DNA of 64,000 nucleotides. Origin: Pigmentiphaga sp. H8 (GTDB lineage Bacteria > Pseudomonadota > Gammaproteobacteria > Burkholderiales > Burkholderiaceae_B). Positions 8,257-15,444 of this stretch are shown here, in pieces. The DNA is taken from positions 62,001 through 126,000 of the forward strand of contig NZ_CP033966.1 of NCBI RefSeq assembly GCF_003854895.1, in the 5' to 3' direction. The notes below the pieces were generated by a model. That model was given only the letters and a program-made list of their open reading frames with translations. It had not been told where the DNA came from and searched no databases. Position 1 is the first letter of the stretch. Every line of letters begins with the position of its first letter. The position numbers and the translations under genes were made by a program.

Positions 8257-9948
8257 ATGGCATTGACCGAAGGCATATCGGGCAGCGGCGCACGGTATGA
8301 CTCCCTGTATTTCGACTATGTGCATCATCCTTTCGAGCCGCCTGCGGAAATGCGCGGGGACGCGCCGGTGCATCAGGTCGTCGTCGCCGGCGCCGGGCCG
8401 GTCGGCCTGACGGTGGCGCTGGAGCTTGCCCGGCGCGGCATCGAGGTGGTGGTGCTGGAGGAAGACGACACCGTCAACCGGGGCAGCCGGGCGGTGGGTA
8501 CCGCGCGGCGCAGCCTGGAGATCTTCGAGCGCATCGGCGCGGGCACCCGTTTCGTCGAGACCGGCGTGTCGTGGAAGGGTGGCCGCAGCTATTACCGGGA
8601 CAAGCTGGTGCTGGATTTCCAGGTGCAGCAGGATCCGCGGCTCAAGCATCCCCCCATGGTGTCGCTGGCGCAATGCCACGTCGAGCAGTACCTGTACGAG
8701 GCGCTGAGCGCCTATCCCAACGTGTCCCTGCGCTGGTCGTCGCGCGTGGAGCAGGTCGAGCAGGATGGCGAACGGGTGATCGCCCGGGTCCATACGCCGG
8801 CCGGGTCCTACGCGCTGCATGCGCGGTGGCTGGTGGCCTGCGACGGCGGCCGCAGCGCGGTGCGCCGCTCGCTGGGCAAGGAGTTGCAAGGCAGCGTGTA
8901 CGAAGGCCGCTACCTGATCGTCGACATCCAGATGCGCAGCAAGGAGCCGCCCGGCCGGCGCGTCTGGTTCGATCCGCCGGCGTTTCCCGGGGCGACCATC
9001 ATCATGCACAAGCAGCCTTTCGACATCTGGCGCATCGACTACCAGTTGCTGCCCGACGAGGACCTGGAACAGGAGATCCAGCCCCAGCGGGTGCGCGAGC
9101 GGGTGACCGAGTTCCTGGCCTCGATAGGCGAGACGGCCGACTGGCAGATCGACTGGATCAGCCCGTACCGCGCGCACAGCCTGACGCTGGACGACTACCG
9201 CGAAGGCCGCGTGCTGTTCGCCGGCGACGCCGCCCACCTCGTGCCCATCTTCGGCGCGCGCGGCATGAACGGCGGTGTGGACGACGCCCACAACCTGGGC
9301 TGGAAGCTGGCCTGCGTGGCCGCCGGCCAGGCCTCGTCCGCGTTGCTCGACACCTATTCGATCGAACGCGTGGACGCGGCCAGGCAGAACATGGCGCTGG
9401 CGGAAAAAAGCACGTGCTTCATGACACCGCCCACGCGCGGGCACGCCATCATGCAGGAAGCGGTGCTGTCGCTGGCGGTAAGCGAGCCCTTCGTGCGCGA
9501 ACTGATCAATCCGCGCCAGGTGACGGAACTGCGCATGACCGGTTCGGCGCTGCGCCTACCCGATGACGGGTCGTTCAGCCGCGGCCCCGCGCCGGGGGCC
9601 GTGTGCCCGAACCTGCCGTGCGGCGCATCGGCTGGCGGGCCGGTCTTCCTGCACGACCGGCTGGGCAAGGATTTCACGCTGCTGGCATTCGGCGACGACG
9701 GGCTGGCCGGCAAGTCGCGGCGCCTGGACGCGCTGCGGACCTCGATGGACCTGCCGTTCGGCCTCGATGCCGTGGCGGTCGACGATGACGAGGCCGCCGG
9801 GGCGTTCGACGCGAAGCCGGGTACGGCCTATCTCGTCCGGCCCGACGGCCATGTGATGGCGCGGTGGCGCGCCTGGGAACCCGAAACGGTGTTGCCGTGC
9901 CTGACGCGCGCGGTGCAGGGTAAAGAGGAGTCCATTCATGCTGGTTGA
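8257..9948 (+). CDS. FAD-dependent aromatic hydroxylase (MhpA/PheA-like)
   Basis: This 563-residue class A flavoprotein monooxygenase resembles 3-(3-hydroxyphenyl)propionate hydroxylase and related phenol hydroxylases. It would use NAD(P)H and O2 to hydroxylate an aromatic ring. The FAD-binding GAGPVG lies near residue 47, the DG motif is ACDGGRSAVRRSLG, and the second FAD motif is LFAGDAAHLVPIFGARGMNGG. The C-terminal thioredoxin-like region (FLHDRLGKDFTLLAFG, then YLVRPDGHVMARW) is characteristic of the MhpA/PheA group. A 37-residue N-terminal extension precedes the Rossmann strand. It is the first gene behind the MarR operator pair and overlaps the DUF2783 gene by 11 bases. The ring substrate is unknown. 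Confidence 0.92.
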   Translation: MALTEGISGSGARYDSLYFDYVHHPFEPPAEMRGDAPVHQVVVAGAGPVGLTVALELARRGIEVVVLEEDDTVNRGSRAVGTARRSLEIFERIGAGTRFVETGVSWKGGRSYYRDKLVLDFQVQQDPRLKHPPMVSLAQCHVEQYLYEALSAYPNVSLRWSSRVEQVEQDGERVIARVHTPAGSYALHARWLVACDGGRSAVRRSLGKELQGSVYEGRYLIVDIQMRSKEPPGRRVWFDPPAFPGATIIMHKQPFDIWRIDYQLLPDEDLEQEIQPQRVRERVTEFLASIGETADWQIDWISPYRAHSLTLDDYREGRVLFAGDAAHLVPIFGARGMNGGVDDAHNLGWKLACVAAGQASSALLDTYSIERVDAARQNMALAEKSTCFMTPPTRGHAIMQEAVLSLAVSEPFVRELINPRQVTELRMTGSALRLPDDGSFSRGPAPGAVCPNLPCGASAGGPVFLHDRLGKDFTLLAFGDDGLAGKSRRLDALRTSMDLPFGLDAVAVDDDEAAGAFDAKPGTAYLVRPDGHVMARWRAWEPETVLPCLTRAVQGKEESIHAG

Positions 9949-10147
9949 ACAGACATTGCCCGCGGGGCTGCTGGAACGTAATTGGGAGGCACTGGCCGTC
10001 GCGTTGAACGAGGCCGGGCCGGACAAGGAGGCGGTCTTCCTGGCCAAGGTCGCCCTGGCGCTGTCGTCCATGCTGCCCGACCCCGGCAGGCTGGCGCAGG
10101 TCATCGAGGTCGCGTTGCGCGACCTGCGCCACGGGGAGCAGGCATGA
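9938..10147 (+). CDS. DUF2783 small protein
   Basis: This 69-residue helical protein begins LVEQTLPAGLLERNWEALA and matches DUF2783, a small family usually encoded beside class A flavin monooxygenases. It has no signal peptide, cysteines or metal motif. The ribosome site AAAGAGGAG lies inside the end of the hydroxylase gene, and its own stop overlaps the next hydroxylase start by four bases, so it is tightly coupled to both flavoenzymes. A role as an accessory subunit or stabiliser of one of the hydroxylases is an inference from this conserved placement. Confidence 0.8.
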   Translation: MLVEQTLPAGLLERNWEALAVALNEAGPDKEAVFLAKVALALSSMLPDPGRLAQVIEVALRDLRHGEQA

Positions 10148-11349
10148 GCGCGCCCGACAAACGCATCGCCATCGCCGGCGCCGGTATAGGCGGCCTGGCC
10201 GCCGGGCTGGCCCTGCTCAAGCAGGGCTTCGACGTGGACATCTACGAGCAAGCGGCCGAGCTGGGCGAGGTGGGCGCCGGCGTGCAGATCAGTCCCAACG
10301 GTACGCGGCTGCTCCAGGCCTGGGGGCTGGGCGACGCCATGCTTGAGCTGGGCACCCAGACCCAGGGCAAGGAGATCCGCGTCTGGAACACCGCGGATGC
10401 CAACCGCTACCTGGAACTGGGTGCCGCGTCGGTGTCGAAATACGGCGCGCCTTACCTGACGTTCCACCGCGCGGACCTGCATGCGCTGCTGCTGGACGCC
10501 GTGCGCAAGGAAAAGCGCGACGCCATCCACCTGAACGCCGCCTTCGCCTCGCTGGAGACGGCGGACGGTGGCGCCGAGATGCGCCTGGCCTCGGGCCGGA
10601 CTGTCCGCGCCGACGCGCTGATCGGCGCCGATGGCGTCCACTCCAAGGTGCGCCAGTCGCTGTTCGGCGCCGACCGGCCGCGCTTCACCGGCTGCATGGC
10701 CTGGCGCGGCCTGATCGAGGCGGACCGCCTGCCGGCGTCGATCAACCGCACGGGCGGCGTGTCGTGGCTGGGCCCGACCGCGCACGTGCTGACCTATCCG
10801 ATCCGCAAGGGGCGGATGCTGAACTTCATCGGCATGGTGGACCGGGCGGATTGGACGGTCGAATCGTGGAACGCGCGCGGCACGATCGAAGAATGCCTGG
10901 GGGATTTCCAGGGTTGGCACGAGGACGTGATCGCCATGATCGAACGCATCGAGGTGCCCTACAAGTGGGCCCTGATCGTGCGCGACACCCTGCCCGTGTG
11001 GGTGCGGGGGCACGTGGCCCTGCTGGGCGACGCCTGCCACAGCACGCTGCCGTTCATGGCCCAGGGCGCCAACATGGCGCTGGAAGACGCCATGGTGCTG
11101 GGCCGCTGCCTGCGGCGCACGCCTGGCGACATCCCCGCCGCGCTGGCTTCGTACGAGCGCATGCGGGTCGAGCGGACCACGAGGATCGTGAACGAGTCGG
11201 CGGCCCAGATCACGCGCGTCCACGCGCCCGTGCTGGCCGAGGCCGGCAGCGCGCGCAACCACATCCAGCGCGAGTGGGAGCCGCACCGCGTCGAGGACCG
11301 CTACGACTGGGTCTATGGCTACGACGCCATCGAACAGCCTTTCGCCTAG
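10144..11349 (+). CDS. FAD-dependent monooxygenase, salicylate/3-hydroxybenzoate hydroxylase-like
   Basis: This 401-residue class A flavoprotein hydroxylase of the NahG/3-hydroxybenzoate-6-hydroxylase group is shorter than the preceding hydroxylase and lacks a thioredoxin-like tail. FAD motifs are GAGIGGLAAG (residues about 11-20), ALIGADGVHSKVRQ (DG motif) and VALLGDACHSTLPFMAQGANMALED. Its start overlaps the DUF2783 stop (ATGA). Two class A hydroxylases in one operon suggest successive ring hydroxylations, or one hydroxylation coupled to decarboxylation or group removal. No ring-cleavage dioxygenase is seen in this operon. The real substrate is not inferable from sequence alone. Confidence 0.92.
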   Translation: MSAPDKRIAIAGAGIGGLAAGLALLKQGFDVDIYEQAAELGEVGAGVQISPNGTRLLQAWGLGDAMLELGTQTQGKEIRVWNTADANRYLELGAASVSKYGAPYLTFHRADLHALLLDAVRKEKRDAIHLNAAFASLETADGGAEMRLASGRTVRADALIGADGVHSKVRQSLFGADRPRFTGCMAWRGLIEADRLPASINRTGGVSWLGPTAHVLTYPIRKGRMLNFIGMVDRADWTVESWNARGTIEECLGDFQGWHEDVIAMIERIEVPYKWALIVRDTLPVWVRGHVALLGDACHSTLPFMAQGANMALEDAMVLGRCLRRTPGDIPAALASYERMRVERTTRIVNESAAQITRVHAPVLAEAGSARNHIQREWEPHRVEDRYDWVYGYDAIEQPFA

Positions 11350-11359
11350 GAGCGCCGCC

Positions 11360-11971
11360 ATGTCTTCTTCCGCCGCCGACGACCTCGCCATACGAAGCCT
11401 GCGGCAGCGATGGGCCTTCCATCGCGACCAAGGCGATTTCGCCGGCATGGCCGGCTGCTTCCATCCGGAGGCGACGGCCAGCATCTCGTGGTTCAACGGC
11501 AAGGTCGCTGACCTGGTGCCGCTGCTGGCGGCCAGCGACGCGGCGCGCAAGCCCGGCGAACACGGCAAGCACTGGGTCGGGAACTGCCGCGTGGACCCGC
11601 GCGGCGACCGGGCCCTGCTGGAATCCGACATGGCCATCCTGATCCGCGAATACATCGACGGGCAACTGTTCGACTACACGGGCTGCTGCCGTTTCCTCGA
11701 CCAGGTGGAACGGCGCAATGGCAGGTGGGGCATCCTGCACTGGACCGCGATCTTCGACAAGGATCGCCTCGATCCGGCGCAGGGCGAGGCGCCGGCGTGG
11801 CTGCGCGAGGTCGACCTGGCCGCCCCGGATGCCGGGCTGGCCTTCATGCGCCTGCGGCAACGCAGGAAGGGCCGCGACGTGCCCGCCTCCACGGTGGTAG
11901 GCGGCAGCGAGGCCGAGCGGCAATTGCGGCGCGACGCCTGGGCATGGCTGGAGCGGCGCGATGGCCAGTGA
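11360..11971 (+). CDS. SnoaL-like (NTF2-fold) protein
   Basis: This 203-residue protein has an N-terminal SnoaL_4-type NTF2 fold: LAIRSLRQRWAFHRDQGDF, then MAGCFHPEATASISWFNGK, then the strand WGILHWTAIFDKDRL. The arrangement is that of polyketide-cyclase or small-subunit-dioxygenase-like proteins that often accompany aromatic catabolism. The last 50 residues (RLRQRRKGRDVPAS onward) form a basic helical tail unlike the core fold. The start ATG follows the hydroxylase stop by 10 bases with AGGAGCG as ribosome site. Enzyme, ligand carrier or hydroxylase partner are all possible. Confidence 0.75.
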   Translation: MSSSAADDLAIRSLRQRWAFHRDQGDFAGMAGCFHPEATASISWFNGKVADLVPLLAASDAARKPGEHGKHWVGNCRVDPRGDRALLESDMAILIREYIDGQLFDYTGCCRFLDQVERRNGRWGILHWTAIFDKDRLDPAQGEAPAWLREVDLAAPDAGLAFMRLRQRRKGRDVPASTVVGGSEAERQLRRDAWAWLERRDGQ

Positions 11972-12002
11972 ACATTCTTTATTGAACGGTGAGTCCCGCA
12001 CG

Positions 12003-13067
12003 ATGAATCCTTCCACTCTCTGGTACACCCGCTGCCCGGTGCCGACGGCGTTCGGCGTCGCCGTCGAGCGGGGCTTGCTCGATGCCGAGCTGGCGCGCGA
12101 CGGCATCGTGGCGCGGTCGCTCGCATCGAGCACCGACAATCAGGTCAGGCAGTCGCATTTCCATCATTCCCAGCCCAACTCCTTTCGCCACGGCGGCAAC
12201 GGTCCGCCGCTGGTGACCCGCTCGCGCGGGGGCCGGGTCAAGCTGATCGGCCTGTCGTGGAACGACAGCATCAAGCCCATGCTGGTCATGCCGGACAGCG
12301 GCATCGCGTCGGTGCGGGAACTGGCCGGCAGGAAGGTCTCGCTGCCGATACGCGCGGGCGATTCCATCGATTTCTGGAAGGCCTCGTCGCTGCGCGGCAC
12401 CGAGCTCGCGCTGGCGCTCGAGGGCATGACCATGGACGACGTGGCAATGACCCCGGTCTCGACCAACCGGACGTTCATGGATGGGGCGACGGCCTCCACC
12501 GCCCAGACGGCCACTCTCTGGGGCGCGCATTGCATGCTGGGCCACCAGCGCGAGGAAGCCTTCGCCCTGGTCCGGGGCGAGGTGGACGCGCTGTACAGCC
12601 AGGGCGCGATCGCCGCCGTGGTCATGGGATTCACCGGTGCGGTCGCCATTGCCGATGCAGCCTCCAGTCCCGACCTGGCCGGCCGCGTGAACAACGATGC
12701 GCCGCTGGCCCTGACCGTGAGCGAGGACCTGCTGGCCGAGCAGCCGGAACTGGTGGCGCGCTGCCTGGCCGCGGTCCTGCGCGCGGCAGCCTGGGCGGCG
12801 GCCAACGAACGCGAGGCCAAGCGCATCATCGCCGCCGATACCGGCCTGCCCGAGGAACTCGTGGACGCGGCCTTTCCGCAAGACGTGCATCGCCAGCTCG
12901 AGGTCGACCTGCGGCCCGAGTGGGTGGAGGCGCTGCGGGTGCAGCACGACCACTTGCTGCGGCACGGTTTCCTGGCCGCGCCGATCGCCTTCGAGGATTT
13001 CGTCGACCACGGCCCGCTGCGGCGCGCCCGGGAAATACTGGCCGGCGAAGCGGCCGTGCCCCTGTGA
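12003..13067 (+). CDS. DszB-like PBP-fold protein with desulfinase-type active-site residues
   Basis: This 354-residue protein has the type 2 periplasmic-binding-protein fold of the SsuA/NMT1 group but no signal peptide, so it should stay in the cytoplasm. By eye its N-terminus matches DszB, the 2'-hydroxybiphenyl-2-sulfinate desulfinase: YTRCPVPTAFG carries C11 where DszB has C27. In SHFHHSQPNSFRHGGNGPPL the residues H52, R62 and G65 have the same relative spacing as DszB H60, R70 and G73. GEVDALYSQG (near residue 195) is another DszB-like stretch. The chosen ATG follows GGTGAG; an upstream ATG at 11961 would add 14 residues. It may cleave a C-S or other bond on a hydroxylated aromatic made by the upstream flavoenzymes. 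A cytosolic ligand-binding role is the alternative. Confidence 0.75.
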   Translation: MNPSTLWYTRCPVPTAFGVAVERGLLDAELARDGIVARSLASSTDNQVRQSHFHHSQPNSFRHGGNGPPLVTRSRGGRVKLIGLSWNDSIKPMLVMPDSGIASVRELAGRKVSLPIRAGDSIDFWKASSLRGTELALALEGMTMDDVAMTPVSTNRTFMDGATASTAQTATLWGAHCMLGHQREEAFALVRGEVDALYSQGAIAAVVMGFTGAVAIADAASSPDLAGRVNNDAPLALTVSEDLLAEQPELVARCLAAVLRAAAWAAANEREAKRIIAADTGLPEELVDAAFPQDVHRQLEVDLRPEWVEALRVQHDHLLRHGFLAAPIAFEDFVDHGPLRRAREILAGEAAVPL

Positions 13068-13087
13068 ACACAAGAAAGGAGACCGCC

Positions 13088-13609
13088 ATGCCCGAGGAAT
13101 TCACCCGCTTCCTGACCCTGTTCGACCGACTGGTCCGCTACTCCGACGACTGGGTGGCGCGCATGGATGCCGGCAAGATGGACTGGGCCCCGATCGAGAA
13201 CGCCAGCACGCGCTTCGGCACGCGGGTGTCGCGCATCACCGTGCGCAGCCTGCTGATCCATACGGTGCTGGCCGAGCGCAACTGGGTGCGCGCCATTCCG
13301 GTGTGCGAGCCGGGCGGCGTCATTCCCCTGCCCAGCGATCCCGCCGCAGCGGCCCGTTTCGAAGATGGGGACCTGCGCGCGACGGCGCTCGCCCTGCACG
13401 AGGAAAACCTCGAGGCGCTGGGCCGCTATACGCCCGCGGACCTCGGCCGGAAGGTGCACTTCGTCGGCCGCGAATGGTCCGGCATGGGGCTGCTGTGGGG
13501 CATGTACGCCCACCGCGCCTTTCACGTGGGCAACATCGACATCTACCTGCGGCAGAGCGACGTGGTCGGGCCCGAGTTCTTCGAGTTCAACCCGGCCATC
13601 ATGGCCTGA
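13088..13609 (+). CDS. DinB-family putative metal-dependent protein
   Basis: This 173-residue four-helix protein is of the DinB/YfiT type. Its metal triad is visible as H58 (SLLIHTVLAERNW), H142 and H146 (YAHRAFHVGNIDIYLRQ), the standard His plus HxxxH arrangement. The family contains thiol-dependent transferases and isomerases, including mycothiol-dependent maleylpyruvate isomerase. It is not a DNA polymerase despite the name. It lies 20 bases after the DszB-like gene with AGGAGACC before the ATG. In an aromatic operon a thiol-dependent isomerase or transferase step is plausible, but this is inferred only from family and context. Confidence 0.8.
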   Translation: MPEEFTRFLTLFDRLVRYSDDWVARMDAGKMDWAPIENASTRFGTRVSRITVRSLLIHTVLAERNWVRAIPVCEPGGVIPLPSDPAAAARFEDGDLRATALALHEENLEALGRYTPADLGRKVHFVGREWSGMGLLWGMYAHRAFHVGNIDIYLRQSDVVGPEFFEFNPAIMA

Positions 13610-13644
13610 TGCCCTTTTCTTTCATTCATTGGCGGTCCTGACCC

Positions 13645-14214
13645 ATGACGACTTCTTCCCTACGCATCGCGGGCCTGTGCGGCAGCCTGCGCAAAGCCTC
13701 CTACAACCGGCTGGCCCTGGAGGCGGCCGGCAGCCTCATGCCGCCGGGCATGGAATTGTCGGTGCTCGACATCCGGGACTTCCCCATGTTCGACGCCGAC
13801 GTCCTGGCCGCGGGCATGCCCGCGGCGGTCCGGAAGGCTCGGGAGGCCGTGCGCGGCGCCGATGCCGTGCTGATCGCCAGCCCGGAATACAACTTCTCGG
13901 TGTCCGGCGTCCTGAAGAACGCGATCGACTGGATCTCGCGGGGCGACGACCAGCCCTTCGCCGGCAAGCCGGTCGCCATCCTCAGCGCCACCCAGGGGCC
14001 GCTGGGCGGCGCGCGCTCGCAGTACGACCTGCGCAAGATCATGGTCTTCCTGGATGCCCTGGTGCTGAACAAGCCCGAGATCTTCATCGGGATGGCGCCG
14101 GCCAAGTTCGATGCGGCCGGCGCGCTGACCGACGCCCCCACCCGCGAAATCCTGGGCCGGCAGATGGCGGCCCTGGAGAAGTTCGTGCAGTTCGTGCGGC
14201 GCGGGCGGGCCTAG
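13645..14214 (+). CDS. NAD(P)H-dependent FMN reductase
   Basis: This 189-residue flavodoxin-like reductase belongs to the ChrR/SsuE/ArsH group. The FMN phosphate loop is GSLRKASYN (near residues 13-21) and the isoalloxazine-binding stretch is PEYNFSVSGVLKNAIDW. It would reduce FMN or quinones with NAD(P)H. Class A hydroxylases in this operon reduce their own FAD, so a separate reductase suggests a free-reduced-flavin consumer elsewhere or a quinone-protection role. In the 4S desulfurisation pathway a flavin reductase also accompanies DszB, which is notable beside the DszB-like gene. It is probably still in the MarR-controlled transcript (35-base gap from DinB). Confidence 0.9.
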   Translation: MTTSSLRIAGLCGSLRKASYNRLALEAAGSLMPPGMELSVLDIRDFPMFDADVLAAGMPAAVRKAREAVRGADAVLIASPEYNFSVSGVLKNAIDWISRGDDQPFAGKPVAILSATQGPLGGARSQYDLRKIMVFLDALVLNKPEIFIGMAPAKFDAAGALTDAPTREILGRQMAALEKFVQFVRRGRA

Positions 14215-14253
14215 GGCCCGTCCCGCGTTCAGACATAGCGTTCCTACCGGAGA

Positions 14254-15246
14254 ATGGCGATGTTCAGATTGATGAAGCGGTTGCTGCAGATCGGGGGCAT
14301 TGCGATGCTGGGCCTGGCCGCCCCCGGCGTTCATGCACAGGGATTCCCGGCCAAGCCCTTGCGGTGGATCGTCGGCTATCCGGCCGGCGGGGGGAGCGAC
14401 AACGCGGTGCGGATCCTGGCGGCCCGGCTGGCCGAGAAGCTGGGGCAGCCCGTCATTGTCGAGAACCACCCCGGCGCGGCCACCATCGTCGCGGCGGAAA
14501 CGGCGGCCAAGTCCGCTCCGGACGGCTATACGCTGTTCTCGGTCGACAACGGCACGGTCGTCTTCAACCCCCTGCTCTACAAGAAGCTGCCCTACGACCC
14601 GTCGCGCGACTTCGCGCCCGTGGCCCTGTACGGCAAGTTTCCTCTGCTGCTGGTGGTCAATCCGCAGGTGGTGCCGGCGGACTCGGTCGCGTCGCTGGTG
14701 CGCCTGGCCAAGGCCGCGGCCGGATCCATGGGCTACGCCTCACCCGGCCTGGGCAGTCCGCAGCACCTGGCCGGCGAACTGTTCAAGGAAATGACCGGCG
14801 CGCCGCTGCTGCACGTACCCTACAAGGGCACCGCGCCGCTGACCCAGGACCTGCTGGGCGGCCACATCGGCGTCTCTTTCATAGGCGTGCCCACCGGCAT
14901 GCGGCAGGTCCAGGCGGGCAAGCTGCGCGCGCTGGGCGTGGCCGAGGCGGCCCGCCTGCCCTCGCTGCCGGACATCCCGACGCTGGCCGAGGCCGGGGCG
15001 GGCGACATCGTGGCCTATGCCTGGCAGGGCGTGGTCGTGCCGGCGGGCACGCCCGCGGCGACCGTGGACAAATTGTCGGCCGCCCTGCAGGCCATCGTGA
15101 AGAGCTCCGACGTCCAGACGCGCCTGCGCGAGATCGGCGTCGAACCGCTGGAGGGCGGAAAGGCCGAGATGGCGGCCTTGACCGCCAGCGACCTGAAGCG
15201 CTGGGGAGACGTGATCCGCAAGCGAGGCATTACGCTGGAGCAGTAG
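14254..15246 (+). CDS. Bug-family (TctC) periplasmic solute-binding protein
   Basis: This 330-residue Bug receptor has signal sequence MAMFRLMKRLLQIGGIAMLGLAAP and cleavage near VHA-QG. The mature start GFPAKPLRWIVGYPAGGGSD and loops VENHPGAATIVAAE, SPGLGSPQHLAGELF and VPYKGTAPL are typical. It closes the MarR-controlled run, 39 bases after the FMN reductase, so it probably binds the substrate of this catabolic set in the periplasm. No membrane partner is encoded nearby. A downstream ATG after FRL could serve as start, but the chosen one follows GGAGAATGG and gives a good positively charged signal N-region. Confidence 0.93.
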   Translation: MAMFRLMKRLLQIGGIAMLGLAAPGVHAQGFPAKPLRWIVGYPAGGGSDNAVRILAARLAEKLGQPVIVENHPGAATIVAAETAAKSAPDGYTLFSVDNGTVVFNPLLYKKLPYDPSRDFAPVALYGKFPLLLVVNPQVVPADSVASLVRLAKAAAGSMGYASPGLGSPQHLAGELFKEMTGAPLLHVPYKGTAPLTQDLLGGHIGVSFIGVPTGMRQVQAGKLRALGVAEAARLPSLPDIPTLAEAGAGDIVAYAWQGVVVPAGTPAATVDKLSAALQAIVKSSDVQTRLREIGVEPLEGGKAEMAALTASDLKRWGDVIRKRGITLEQ

Positions 15247-15259
15247 CGGGTTGTGCAGT

Positions 15260-15380
15260 CCTGTATACAGATTTTCCACAAGGGAAGGACATTACTGAAG
15301 TTATAGTGCAAAAATCCTAGGGTTTTCCCGCTATTTCCATCGTTTTGATTCCGGAGCAAAATCAACCTGTATACAGATTT
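15260..15380 (+). promoter_or_regulatory. Two copies of a CTGTATACAG palindrome before the Rieske oxygenase gene
   Basis: The 15-base string CCTGTATACAGATTT occurs at 15260-15274 and again at 15366-15380. Each contains the perfect 10-bp palindrome CTGTATACAG. The GTATAC core resembles sites of FCD-type GntR regulators. The pair brackets an unusually AT-rich stretch (15271-15362), the only low-GC gap in this region, so it probably marks the oxygenase promoter with upstream and downstream operators about 106 bp apart. No GntR gene is adjacent; the only GntR gene in the window is at 49.5 kb. Confidence 0.65.
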
Positions 15381-15444
15381 GATGATGCTCCGTTCCTCGC
15401 ATGCGCCCAGCCGCTGCCACGGGCCGGGCTCCTGGAGGAAGACC

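Noticed and set aside
13088..13609. DinB protein read as DNA polymerase IV
   Set aside because: The His triad and four-helix pattern match the DinB/YfiT metal-protein family, which is unrelated to polymerase DinB.
15247..15444. tRNA or small RNA gene in the AT-rich gap
   Set aside because: No cloverleaf, no CCA end and no terminator; the palindromes fit regulatory sites better.
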